30,057 nt of DNA from Prevotella sp. (GCA_022511055.1 JAFLSH010000003.1:1-30057); one strand, 5' to 3'; positions 22,638 through 30,057 are shown, counted from the stretch's first letter. The notes: generated by a model from the letters alone, not told the origin. Made by a program: numbers and translations.

Positions 22638-25600
22638 AAGCTGGTAGTGTAACAATTATGATGGTTGTTCCGTTTCTTTTCTCAGCCCTAATGCTGCATG
22701 CCCGGCGGTTGGTGGCATCGCCATGGTCGCGCACAATCTGCCGGCAGAGCAGGTAGGGAATGTTATCGTTGGCAGGGCTGAAGAGCTGGCGGGTCTGCTC
22801 ATCACTGAGATGCAGGTTTGGCATGGACACTTCGCAGACCACATACTTATCATCTTGCCGAATGTAGTTGATTTCCAAAGTTTTGCAGCCAGACTGCGCC
22901 TTGAGTATCTTGAAAAGATAGTCTACCAGCACCGTATCGCCGAGAATGTTGTGCGGCAGACGGCTCAGGTGCAGTTTGATGCGCTCTGTCTGGCGCATGG
23001 CCTGCATGCAGAGCAGCCCGTAAATCTCACGGTAGTAGGCGGTTACCTCGCCGAGCGACTGGATGTCGCCCTGCGCGGCCAACTGGCTGATGCGCGAGGG
23101 ATAGTACATGGTTTCGTGCTTCAGGGTCGACAGGCAGTTATCCAGCACGGCATTGCTGACATGCAGATTCTGCAACTCCAGTTCCGTTCTCCGCAGTTCA
23201 TCGGCCAAAGTCTCAAGGTTTGTCTGCTGGCTCTGCTCGCGCAGGAAACGGCGCAGCAACTGGTTGCGGTAATAGAGCAGATAGTAGGCGGGCAGAATGG
23301 CCATGGCCAGCACAATGAGCAGCATGACGGCGATGGTGCGGTTGGTGCGGGTCTGCTGCATGGTGCGGCAGTAGCTGTCGAGGGTCGAGTCGGCCGACAA
23401 CTCCTTGAACAGCAGCGTGTAAATGCGATTGTTGTACTGGTAGAGCTGCCACTGGTGCAGCGCAAGCGCAGCCACGGCGCTCTCGTTGCGGATGTCGAGA
23501 ATCACGTTATAGTTGACAGGTATCGAGTCGTGCAGCCACTGCACCTCAGGCGGTGTCTGCGCCATGCTTCCCTGCCCCACCAGCAGCACGTTCCCGCCGG
23601 GCCTCAGCTGGCGGTAGTAGTCGTTCAGACACTGGCGACACGAGTCGGCAAAGCGCAGGGTCTGCTCATAGTTACCATTGATGTTCGAGAAATAAGCCGA
23701 GTCGGCGTAGATGTGAGCCCGGTCTAACGGCTGGTAGGCACCGGCCCGGCAGCCCATACCCAACAGCCAGCACCCGACAACCACGAGCGACCGCGCCACA
23801 CCTCTCGGCAGACGGAAGAAAAAGCGGCTTCCGCTGCCCTTCCGGCTTTCAGCCTGCAAGGTGCAGACGGCGAAAATCTGGCTCATCTTGCGATATTTCT
23901 CAATGATACCCCGACAGTTGAGCAGCCCGAAGCCATGGCCGGCCACTACGGTGTGGTCGAAGATGTGCGCCAGCTGGTCTTCGCTGATGCCAATGCCCGT
24001 GTCGGCCACGGCAATCTCGACATAGCTGTCAGCCACGGCGGCCGTTATGCGCACTTCGCCGCCTTGCGGCGTAAACTTTCGTGCATTGTCGGCCAGTGTG
24101 TTGAGCATGAACAAAGTCAGGATGCGGTCTGCCTTGACCACAGCATCTGTTGGCGACACCTGAAGGCTGATGCCCTTCATCTGGAAGCTCATGCGCCCCT
24201 TGGCCACAAGGTCGAACAGCGGCTGCAGCGGAAAGCTCTCTATGTGCAGGCTCAGCTGCCCCTGCCGCAGCTGAATCCAGTGGGTCAGCACCTCATTGTC
24301 TTGGTTTATCTGCCCGGTCAGCTCGCGGATGTAGGCGAGCCTTGACTCCGGCGAGTCTTGCAGGCGCTGTGTCTCGTGGAGAATGCGGTCGATAAGCGGC
24401 GTGATGCTGAGAGCCAGCGAGATTTTGGCGCGCTGTTCCAGATTGGTACACTCGGCTTTCTCCAGATGCAGCCTGCTGACTGCCAGTTCCTCTTGCCGCT
24501 GTTCCAGCAAGTCATCGAGTTCGGTGTGCTGCCGCCGCTTCTGGCGCTGATTCAGGTAGCTGAAGAGCCAGACGGCAAAGAGCAACAGCAGTATGGCGGC
24601 CACAACAGCGGCAATAATCCAGTTGAGCTGGGCGACCGAGCGGCTCAGCTGGCCTGCGCGGGCCTCGAGTTGCCGGTCTTGGCGGGTCTGTTCCTGCAAG
24701 TCGATATAGAGGTTGCGGTTCAGGTCGCTCTGCTGCTTGTCGTTGACGGCGGCATAGGCCACCGAGAGCTGTTCGCGGATGCTGGCCACAAGGTCTGGGG
24801 CCTGCATGATGGTGGTGTCTGAGAGTGCCTGCTGCAAGTTGAGGAGTGCCGACTCGTAGTCGCCAACGGCCCGATAGCACGAAGCCAGTGTACGATAGGC
24901 ACCCGCTATCTGGTAGACATCGCCGTACTCGCGGAACATGGCCAGGGCGTTGTCGGCCAGCCAGGCGGGCAGCTGCTCATCGCCGACATCTTCTGGATTG
25001 AGGAGCTTGAAGGCGGCCGTGTTGCCGGCTATGAGTTGTTCGCGCTCATCGGCTTCCAGCAAGTGTTCCGACAGGGCTTCAAGGGCATTGGCGACGAAGA
25101 AGGGATAGTCATGCTGCCGGGCTATTTGCAGACAGCGTATCAGATGCTCAAACTCCTGTTGCACAATGGTTTCCTGTGTGCCTTCGGTCAGTATGCCGCC
25201 CGCACCGATGTTGTAGAGATAGTTCAGCCATTGCGCCGTGTCTTGCTTCACATGGTCAGGCACCAGTGCCAGCGCCTCAATGCTCTTCTGCTCAAGCCCT
25301 ACGTAGTAGTAGTAGATGGAGGTAACGATATAGAGTTCGCTCTCGGCATAGAGCAGGCGGGCAAGCTGCCGCTCGTTGAGCAGGCCGCGCTCTTCGTTGA
25401 TGCGTTTCAGGGCATTGGCGGCATGCTCGCGATAGTCATAGAAATCGCGGTTGCGCGACTGCCGCTGGCAGAGGCGCATTTGCTGAACGTAGGCCACCAG
25501 CAGCTCCAGCTGATTGTCGGTCAGCGCAGGCACACTGTCAAGCTGCCGCTGTGCCAAGCCGTAGTCCATGCGAATAATGCTGACAAAAGCCAGGTTGTTC

Positions 25601-25869
25601 AGCGCCTCTGCGTTAGCAGCATCAAGCGCCAAGGCACGGCGGGCGTAGTGTTCGGCTGAGTCGAGGTTGCGATAGTGATAGGCATAGGCCGCATCGTTCA
25701 GCCTGTCGACAGCCTGCCCCTCAGAACGGGGAGAGCATGAGAACAGCCCCGAAAGGAAGACGAGGAACAGCACAACAGGCACGAAAGACGGCAGACCGGC
25801 GAACAGGCGGCAGTCCGCCGGACTGCTGCACAGGTTGATTCGGATTTTCTGCCAATCACTTCTTCTCAT
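22624..25869 (-). CDS. TPR sensor histidine kinase with two kinase-like modules
   Basis: This 1081-residue protein starts with a hydrophobic segment ending LFSC (Cys45, lipobox-like). TPR-type helices follow (about 52-400), then a membrane helix (417-438) and a coiled coil. An ATPase domain comes next, with N-box NTLADNARKFT (590-600), DTGIGIS and GHGFGL (644-649). A second hydrophobic segment (694-707), a sensor-like region (710-840) and a third membrane helix (about 846-867) lead to a second module with KHETMYYP (His918), like an H-box, and a degenerate ATPase end. From memory, Bacteroidales relatives carry DUF5112/DUF5113. The frame is open to 26082, but the ATG at 25869 has an AGAAAGG upstream and lies inside the transcript from the promoter at 25920. 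An ATG at 25905 is too close to that promoter. Confidence 0.85.
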   Translation of the reverse strand: MRRSDWQKIRINLCSSPADCRLFAGLPSFVPVVLFLVFLSGLFSCSPRSEGQAVDRLNDAAYAYHYRNLDSAEHYARRALALDAANAEALNNLAFVSIIRMDYGLAQRQLDSVPALTDNQLELLVAYVQQMRLCQRQSRNRDFYDYREHAANALKRINEERGLLNERQLARLLYAESELYIVTSIYYYYVGLEQKSIEALALVPDHVKQDTAQWLNYLYNIGAGGILTEGTQETIVQQEFEHLIRCLQIARQHDYPFFVANALEALSEHLLEADEREQLIAGNTAAFKLLNPEDVGDEQLPAWLADNALAMFREYGDVYQIAGAYRTLASCYRAVGDYESALLNLQQALSDTTIMQAPDLVASIREQLSVAYAAVNDKQQSDLNRNLYIDLQEQTRQDRQLEARAGQLSRSVAQLNWIIAAVVAAILLLLFAVWLFSYLNQRQKRRQHTELDDLLEQRQEELAVSRLHLEKAECTNLEQRAKISLALSITPLIDRILHETQRLQDSPESRLAYIRELTGQINQDNEVLTHWIQLRQGQLSLHIESFPLQPLFDLVAKGRMSFQMKGISLQVSPTDAVVKADRILTLFMLNTLADNARKFTPQGGEVRITAAVADSYVEIAVADTGIGISEDQLAHIFDHTVVAGHGFGLLNCRGIIEKYRKMSQIFAVCTLQAESRKGSGSRFFFRLPRGVARSLVVVGCWLLGMGCRAGAYQPLDRAHIYADSAYFSNINGNYEQTLRFADSCRQCLNDYYRQLRPGGNVLLVGQGSMAQTPPEVQWLHDSIPVNYNVILDIRNESAVAALALHQWQLYQYNNRIYTLLFKELSADSTLDSYCRTMQQTRTNRTIAVMLLIVLAMAILPAYYLLYYRNQLLRRFLREQSQQTNLETLADELRRTELELQNLHVSNAVLDNCLSTLKHETMYYPSRISQLAAQGDIQSLGEVTAYYREIYGLLCMQAMRQTERIKLHLSRLPHNILGDTVLVDYLFKILKAQSGCKTLEINYIRQDDKYVVCEVSMPNLHLSDEQTRQLFSPANDNIPYLLCRQIVRDHGDATNRRACSIRAEKRNGTTIIIVTLPAYGKL

Positions 25870-25919
25870 CACTCGCCTTTCTGTTGAGGTTTGGAACTGA
25901 AACATTTCCTTTCGTGCGG

Positions 25920-25949
25920 CAAAGATACGAAATTTTATTGAAATACCAA
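25920..25949 (-). promoter_or_regulatory. Promoter of the sensor-kinase operon
   Basis: On the minus strand TTG (25947-25949) lies 19 nt before TATCTTTG (25920-25927). This fits the Bacteroidota pattern and argues for the kinase start at 25869 rather than the longer open frame. Confidence 0.65.
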
Positions 25950-26009
25950 TTACTAAACGCAGATTATCAGACGGCTCAGCCGAAACTGCCCAAATAAATC
26001 GCCAAAACA

Positions 26010-26041
26010 TTTGCTTGTTTTCGGCAAAATCCGTATCTTTG
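26010..26041 (+). promoter_or_regulatory. Promoter of the Nudix-vsr operon
   Basis: TTTG (26010-26013) stands 20 nt before TATCTTTG (26034-26041). Transcription would start near 26048 and leave a leader of about 100 nt before the Nudix ATG. I see no clear regulatory fold in that leader. Confidence 0.68.
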
Positions 26042-26146
26042 CAAAGAAGAATCCGATGCCTATCGCCCGCATTTGCCCGCAATATACTGAAGCGGAGCTA
26101 CCGGCGAGGCAGAGGCAGCGGAAAACCGTGAAATGAAGCACTGAAG

Positions 26147-26539
26147 ATGAAGCGAATAGAAGTGGTGGCGGCAATTATCCATGACGGGCAGGGGCGCGTG
26201 CTGGCGACCCAACGCGGCTATGGCGAGATGAAAGGCGGCTGGGAGTTCCCGGGCGGGAAGACGGAACAGGGCGAGACGCACGAGCAGGCACTGAAGCGCG
26301 AGATATGGGAAGAACTGGAAGCGACCATCAAGGTGGAACGGCTGGTGCAGACCGTAGAGTGGGACTACCCGCATTTCCACCTGACGATGCACTGCTTCTG
26401 GTGCAGTGTTGAAAGCGGCAGCCTGACACTGAAGGAGCATGAGTCGGCCCGGTGGCTGACACTGACGGACATAGACACCGTGGACTGGCTGCCCGCGGAC
26501 AGGGCGGTAGTGGAAACCTTGAAAAAAACGTGCGCGTAA
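26147..26539 (+). CDS. Nudix hydrolase, MutT-like (8-oxo-dGTP diphosphatase type)
   Basis: This 130-residue hydrolase has a complete Nudix box at 37-59: Gly37, Glu43, then REIWEELEA with Arg51, Glu52, Glu55 and Glu56. The N-terminal VVAAIIHDGQGRVLATQR and the GGWEFPGGK lead-in are those of small MutT-type enzymes that remove oxidised nucleotides such as 8-oxo-dGTP; the closest members may also accept CTP or other nucleotides. The stop shares a base with the ATG of vsr (TAATG), so the two are translationally coupled, which agrees with a role in preventing or repairing mutations. Exact substrate is not shown. Confidence 0.9.
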   Translation: MKRIEVVAAIIHDGQGRVLATQRGYGEMKGGWEFPGGKTEQGETHEQALKREIWEELEATIKVERLVQTVEWDYPHFHLTMHCFWCSVESGSLTLKEHESARWLTLTDIDTVDWLPADRAVVETLKKTCA

Positions 26540-27099
26540 TGGACAAACTCTCTGCTGAACAGCGGCACAAGAACATGGCGGCCATCAGGTCGAAGGACAC
26601 GAAGCCCGAAATGACCGTGCGGCGGGGGTTGTGGAGCCGAGGCTTCCGCTACCGGCTGAACTCGCCACGGTTGCCCGGGCACCCGGACTTGGTGCTGAGG
26701 AAATACAGAACGTGCATCTTCGTAAACGGGTGCTTCTGGCACGGACACTACGTGACAATGCCGGAAGTGAACGCCGAAGAACAAATAGAGAACAGCGGAT
26801 GCTGCAAGATACCACGCACAAACCGCGCGTTCTGGGTGGCGAAAATCAGGCGCAACCAAGAGCGCGACAGGGAGGAGCAGCAGCAGTTGGCGCGAATGGG
26901 GTGGCACTGCATCACGGTGTGGGAGTGCGAACTGACGCCCAAGCGCCGGGAGCAGACACTGACGGCGCTGGCCTTCACGCTGAACAGGATATGGTTAGAC
27001 GACCACGGCATCGGTCGCCCCGACCACGGCATCGGTCGCGCCTATCAGAGACAGGAGGAGGAAGACGACAGCATGCTCACGGCGGCGGAAGACGGATAG
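26539..27099 (+). CDS. vsr: Very-short-patch repair endonuclease
   Basis: This 186-residue enzyme belongs to the Vsr family, which nicks beside T:G mismatches arising from deamination of 5-methylcytosine. MAAIRSKDTKPEM and LWSRGFRYRLN open the domain, GHPDLVL carries the catalytic Asp50, and NGCFWHGH (63-70) with later Cys residues forms the zinc site. The ATG at 26539 overlaps the Nudix stop; the longer open frame upstream only reads through Nudix codons. Vsr usually accompanies a cytosine-5 methyltransferase, but none is in the window. The last 40 or so residues extend past the family core and include a duplicated DHGIGR. Confidence 0.92.
   Translation: MDKLSAEQRHKNMAAIRSKDTKPEMTVRRGLWSRGFRYRLNSPRLPGHPDLVLRKYRTCIFVNGCFWHGHYVTMPEVNAEEQIENSGCCKIPRTNRAFWVAKIRRNQERDREEQQQLARMGWHCITVWECELTPKRREQTLTALAFTLNRIWLDDHGIGRPDHGIGRAYQRQEEEDDSMLTAAEDG
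27001..27042 (+). repeat. 21-nt tandem duplication inside vsr
   Basis: Two copies of GACCACGGCATCGGTCGC start at 27001 and 27022, period 21 nt. They encode the repeated DHGIGR in the C-terminal extension of Vsr and keep the frame. Confidence 0.75.
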
Positions 27100-27140
27100 C
27101 CCCATGACGATGACTTTTCAGGCTGTTTTCGGAGGAAAAA

Positions 27141-27372
27141 CTCACGGAGTATTGCCCAAAAAGCCCCTACTTTTGCCCAAAAACGATGGGAGTTTTTCCC
27201 AAAACTCACGGAGTAATTTTCCTAAAGCGCCACTTTAGCGGCAAAACTCCCATACTATTTTCCAAAACTCCCAGAGTATTTCCAATACTCACGGAATATT
27301 GGGGTGAACGGAAGAATTGGAGCAGAACATTTGGCTTAACTCCTTTAATTCCCTTAACTTCTTAACTCCTAA
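27141..27372. repeat. 21-nt-periodic array and pyrimidine tract, copy B
   Basis: CTCACGGAG-like quasi-palindromes start at 27141, 27184, 27205, 27247, 27268 and 27288, that is, at steps of 21 nt or about twice that. They are followed by a TTAACTCC-rich tract (27333-27372), the reverse complement of the tract at 12575-12613. Short homology (GTTAAGCC..ATGTTCT on the other strand) joins the two parts in both copies. The array side lies next to the vsr 3' end. Confidence 0.78.
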
Positions 27373-27391
27373 AATACAAAAAAACACCTAA

Positions 27392-27492
27392 TAGTAGGAA
27401 AACAAACAAAACACCCCACACCCTCGACACCCCCGACACCCTGGGTGTTGGGGGTGTCGAGGGTGTGGGGTGTTTTGTTTGTATAGCTACTA
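27392..27492. repeat. Long hairpin module of composite repeat, copy B
   Basis: Arms of 40 bp (27402-27441 and 27443-27482) are complementary except for one position, with almost no loop. Outer TAGTAG (27392-27397) and CTACTA (27487-27492) extend the symmetry, and an alternating CGCGCGCG tract follows at about 27502. It lies between the convergent vsr and C1B peptidase genes and may end transcription from both. No gene is seen in 27100-27585. Confidence 0.85.
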
Positions 27493-27585
27493 TATATATT
27501 ACGCGCGCGTAGAATTTTTGCCTCAACACTTCCCTGGCAGACAAAACAAGGCAAAAGCCAAGAGCGCAGACCTGCCGGCAAGCGA

Positions 27586-28989
27586 CTACTCGTCAGGCAA
27601 GAAGAGAGGGTCTTCGGGCATCACCATAATCGGCTCGGTCTCGGCAGCACGAAGAATCTTCTCAGGCACGTACTTCTTGTCGACAACAAGACGGAACATG
27701 TATTCGCGAAACCAGCGGTCGGTCATAATCAGATGCCCCTGCTGCCCCCACGAAGCGCCCCATGAGTTCTCGACCTTCCACTTCTTGGCGCGGCCTTTCT
27801 CGTCGAGGTCGACAGCAGAGAGGGTCATGGCGTGAGTAGAGCCGCTGTCGAAGGTCGAGATGCGCTGCGCCTTGTCCATGCCAAAGGTTGTGCCGAAAAG
27901 CGACTCGTAGTCAAAGTTCTCCGTATCGGCATAGCCACGCTTGCGGTCGAGGAACTTGCCAACATCGTAGCTGCTGTAGAGCTTGCGCCCGTCTTTCAGC
28001 GAGGCAATGGCCATCTGCTCAATATCGTCCATCGGCAGATTGACATAGCGCCAGTTGTGGCCGTCGTAGGTGTGGCGGTCGTACTCCACCTCGTAGGTCT
28101 TGTAATATGGGCGGCGCGGGTCGTTCATCGCCATGATGAACGTGCCGTTGATGGGGCCGCCGACCACCTCCTTGTAGAACGACTGCGGGGTGTAGGTCTT
28201 GGCGGGTGCTATGGCCTTACCGCTCTTGTTCTTGAAGGCGTATGTGAACTCCGTGACAGGCTCGCCAAGGGTAATGACCAACATCTTGTATATCTGGGCG
28301 AGCATGCGAGCCTTGGCCTTGTCAATGGAAGCCTGCTTGCGGTCTTTCTGCGCCATGTCACGCAGTTGCAGACCGTACTCACGGAGCTTCGAGGAGATGA
28401 GCGCACGAACTTTCGCCGTGTTGTCGCTGCTATAAGACTCAGGCAGCACCTCGGCAGGCACAAGACCGTATTTCTCGGCCAAGTCGCTGACACCGCAGAA
28501 CGTGCCGCCATCGCCAACGGGATTCTGGAAAAAGAACTGTACGCGCTGGTCGTCTATCGGCTTCTTGCCCGTGTCCACGCAGCCCTGAAGCATCAGGTTT
28601 GCCTTCTCCAGCTGGTCCCAGAAAAAGAGGTGCGCATGCGAGAGTTCCAGCTGAATGGAATCGCCATGCTGATGGGTGTAGTTGGAACGCAGCACGTTAA
28701 GTCCGCTGAACATCCAGCAGCGGCCCGAGGACTTCTGGTCGGTGATAGACTGCTTGCTGGTCTCGATGCTGAAATAGGTATCAAACTGCCCGGCGTTCTG
28801 CCTGCTCTTTGCCAACTCGTCAATGGCATTGGCAGCCACAGCGTTCATCAGAGCCTTGCTGACAGGCATCTGACTTTGCTCTTTCTGAATATCCTTCAGC
28901 ATGCTGGCCGATATTCCCCCTTGCTTGGTTTGTGCCCCAGCGGCAATGGCCAGGCTCAGGCAGCCTGCCACCAACAAATGTCTGTTCAT
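27586..28989 (-). CDS. Secreted C1B cysteine peptidase (PepC / bleomycin hydrolase family)
   Basis: This 467-residue papain-fold peptidase has the catalytic residues Cys91 (DQKSSGRCWMFSG), His386 (GSTHAMTLSAVD) and Asn408 (KVENSWG). The N-terminus MNRHLLVAGCLSLAIAAGAQ is a signal peptide, so unlike the cytosolic PepC of lactic acid bacteria it is exported to the periplasm or beyond. It probably acts as an aminopeptidase on small peptides, as known family members do. The length and the blocks between Cys and His (NPVGDGGTFCGVSDLAEKYGLVP) match the family. It is a single gene with its own -7 element upstream and the long repeat hairpin downstream. Confidence 0.93.
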   Translation of the reverse strand: MNRHLLVAGCLSLAIAAGAQTKQGGISASMLKDIQKEQSQMPVSKALMNAVAANAIDELAKSRQNAGQFDTYFSIETSKQSITDQKSSGRCWMFSGLNVLRSNYTHQHGDSIQLELSHAHLFFWDQLEKANLMLQGCVDTGKKPIDDQRVQFFFQNPVGDGGTFCGVSDLAEKYGLVPAEVLPESYSSDNTAKVRALISSKLREYGLQLRDMAQKDRKQASIDKAKARMLAQIYKMLVITLGEPVTEFTYAFKNKSGKAIAPAKTYTPQSFYKEVVGGPINGTFIMAMNDPRRPYYKTYEVEYDRHTYDGHNWRYVNLPMDDIEQMAIASLKDGRKLYSSYDVGKFLDRKRGYADTENFDYESLFGTTFGMDKAQRISTFDSGSTHAMTLSAVDLDEKGRAKKWKVENSWGASWGQQGHLIMTDRWFREYMFRLVVDKKYVPEKILRAAETEPIMVMPEDPLFLPDE

Positions 28990-29038
28990 GTTCTCTCTCT
29001 TTTAGCTGATTAATTACAAAATTCCACTATTTGAGCTA

Positions 29039-29046
29039 CAAAGATA
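29039..29046 (-). promoter_or_regulatory. -7 element of the C1B peptidase gene
   Basis: TATCTTTG on the minus strand, 49 nt before the peptidase ATG, fits the Bacteroidota -7 consensus. No TTTG is seen at the usual upstream distance. Confidence 0.5.
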
Positions 29047-29150
29047 CGAAATAAATACTAAATATCGCATGTTCTGCCCCATATTTTTAGGTTTTTAACG
29101 AATTGGCGGTAGGTTATAAAAAGGGTGTGCCAAAGGCTCTAATGCCAGAA

Positions 29151-29201
29151 AAATGGCAAAAAATCATTGATTTATACAAAAAAATGGTACAAAAATCATT
29201 G
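29151..29201. repeat. Direct repeat upstream of the barrel-gene promoter
   Basis: AAATGGCAAAAAATCATTG (29151-29169) and AAATGGTACAAAAATCATTG (29182-29201) are near-identical and about 31 nt apart, roughly three helical turns. The second copy includes the -33 TTG of the promoter, so a protein bound there could control transcription. Confidence 0.55.
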
Positions 29202-29228
29202 TCGTATGAGAAAAAAGTATTATCTTTG
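29199..29228 (+). promoter_or_regulatory. Promoter of the outer-membrane barrel gene
   Basis: TTG (29199-29201) stands 19 nt before TATCTTTG (29221-29228). The leader is about 50 nt and ends with an AGAAAGGA ribosome-binding sequence before the ATG at 29287. Confidence 0.75.
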
Positions 29229-29286
29229 CACACAGAAAATTTCTTAAATTTCATTATTAATCACTAAAAAAGAAAGGAAATTGAAA

Positions 29287-29859
29287 ATGAAAAAGATTTT
29301 GATGACCGTAGTTGCTGCTTTTGCAGCCGTGACCATGAACGCCCAAATGTATGTTGGAGGCTCTTTAGGCTATTCTACATCTTCTTATGATGGTAAGACT
29401 CAGAGGTCTGCTTTCACACTGTTACCCGAATTTGGAATGCAATTCAATGAGAAATGGGGTGCTGGTGTTGAACTGGGATACAGCTCTTCAACCAATGAGG
29501 CCAGCGATGCTAAACCCTCAAACACGGCTTTTACCTTTGCACCTTATGCTCGCTATACAGCCCTCAAACTTGGTGCAGTAAATGTGTTTGCAGACGGTAA
29601 ATTTGCATACACCAGCCGTAACAACCAAACTGCTAATGGTGATAAGGCTGTTGACAATAAATACAATGTGATCGGTTTGTATGTTCAACCTGGTATTGCA
29701 TACAACCTAAACAAGCAGTTCAGTCTCGTGGCTAAATTTGGCGATATCATCAGCTATTCGAGCAGCAAGCCCGATGCAGATGGTGCTAAGGCAACAACAA
29801 CTTTCAGCCTGCTGAATCTTTCCAACGCAGTTAGCTTTGGTTTCTACTACAACTTCTAA
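29287..29859 (+). CDS. Outer-membrane beta-barrel protein (OmpX/OMP_b-brl type)
   Basis: This 190-residue protein has a signal peptide (MKKILMTVVAAFAAVTMNA, then Q) and about eight amphipathic strands ending in a terminal Phe (FGFYYNF), the usual C-terminal signal of outer-membrane barrels. GGSLGYSTSSYDG and GVELGYSSSTN are typical first hairpins of small porin-like barrels. I chose the ATG at 29287, two codons after a TTG in the same frame, because AGAAAGGA lies at a good distance. Strong promoter and terminator and a more AT-rich codon use than the neighbours suggest high expression. Its function in the membrane is unknown. Confidence 0.88.
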   Translation: MKKILMTVVAAFAAVTMNAQMYVGGSLGYSTSSYDGKTQRSAFTLLPEFGMQFNEKWGAGVELGYSSSTNEASDAKPSNTAFTFAPYARYTALKLGAVNVFADGKFAYTSRNNQTANGDKAVDNKYNVIGLYVQPGIAYNLNKQFSLVAKFGDIISYSSSKPDADGAKATTTFSLLNLSNAVSFGFYYNF

Positions 29860-29893
29860 GAAAGAGTTGCACAAAGTTTTCTACAAAACATTC

Positions 29894-29928
29894 AGAGGCA
29901 CATCTCTCGCAGATGTGCCTCTTTTTTT
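29894..29928 (+). terminator. Rho-independent terminator of the barrel gene
   Basis: A perfect 12-bp stem (AGAGGCACATCT at 29894-29905, complement at 29911-29922) with loop CTCGC ends in a run of T (to 29928). It lies 35 nt after the stop codon. Confidence 0.92.
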
Positions 29929-29983
29929 CGCAACTTTGCAGCCATTATGCTACAAAGTATTCATTGCAGACAGAGCAGAAGGG

Positions 29984-30057
29984 CTACGGCTTGTAGTATT
30001 TCAGTGCCTCGGGCATCCATCCCTGAATCTGCTTGATGCGGGTGGCATCGCTGGGGT
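29984..30057 (-). CDS. C-terminal end of a probable M48-family metallopeptidase (partial)
   Basis: Only the last 23 or so codons lie in the window, ending at a TAG (29984-29986). They encode PSDATRIKQIQGWMPEALKY and then YKP. This closely resembles the C-terminus of secreted M48 peptidases (HP..xxRI..l...lPEAlkYY). The catalytic HExxH motif would be beyond the window edge, so the assignment is provisional. Confidence 0.55.
   Translation of the reverse strand, partial: PSDATRIKQIQGWMPEALKYYKP

Noticed and set aside
25870..26082. Upstream extension of the sensor-kinase frame by 71 codons
   Set aside because: It crosses the promoter at 25920-25949 and precedes the lipoprotein-like signal segment, so it is most likely untranslated.
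26452..26538. N-terminal extension of Vsr reading through Nudix codons
   Set aside because: The family start fits MDKLSAEQRHKNM at 26539; the extension is an out-of-frame reading of the Nudix gene.
27832..29013. A 393-codon plus-strand open frame opposite the C1B peptidase
   Set aside because: The opposite strand has all catalytic motifs of the peptidase; this frame has none.

Overview
The window looks like chromosomal DNA of a Bacteroidota member, most likely in or near Prevotellaceae. The evidence is the recurring Bacteroidota-type promoter core (TAxxTTTG, several with TTG/TTTG 19-20 nt upstream), a type III glutamine synthetase, secreted 21-residue LRR proteins with a Prevotella-like C-terminal tail, and a TPR histidine kinase of Bacteroidales architecture. 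Coding regions are fairly GC-rich and the spacers AT-rich. No tRNA, rRNA, CRISPR array, transposase or phage gene was seen.

Layout. 1-1.8 kb: a secreted LRR protein next to the edge of a repeat element. 1.9-4.1 kb (minus): an overlapping operon of a degenerate FetA-like ATPase, a FetB-like permease and a secreted DNA/RNA nuclease. 4.2-9.3 kb (plus): agmatine deiminase, N-carbamoylputrescine amidase, an outer-membrane protein and glutamine synthetase III, an agmatine-to-putrescine route whose ammonia the synthetase could capture. 9.3-12.3 kb (minus): a galacturonokinase-like GHMP kinase, a sugar-1-phosphate nucleotidylyltransferase and a UDP-glucuronate 4-epimerase-like protein, which together read as uronic-acid salvage to UDP-uronates. 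12.4-12.86 kb: a composite repeat element, then a second LRR gene with a broken 3' end. 13.9-18.9 kb (minus): a 1221-residue glycosyltransferase / HIT-like / SpoIID fusion translationally coupled to an AmpG-like permease. 19.0-21.2 kb (plus): rlmN and a PdxA homologue that has lost its metal ligands. 21.3-25.9 kb (minus): a double-module sensor kinase, a response regulator and a miniature AbgT-like membrane protein, each overlapping the next. 26.1-27.1 kb (plus): a Nudix hydrolase and Vsr endonuclease. 27.1-27.5 kb: an inverted second copy of the composite repeat. 27.6-29.0 kb: a secreted C1B cysteine peptidase. 29.3 kb to the end: an outer-membrane barrel with a strong terminator, then the last codons of a probable M48 peptidase.

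The strongest candidates for undescribed biology are the 1221-residue fusion with its AmpG-like partner, the PdxA-like probable pseudoenzyme, the two-module kinase operon, the uronate salvage operon, and a composite intergenic element made of a 21-nt-periodic quasi-palindrome array plus a very long hairpin, present twice in full and once in part.
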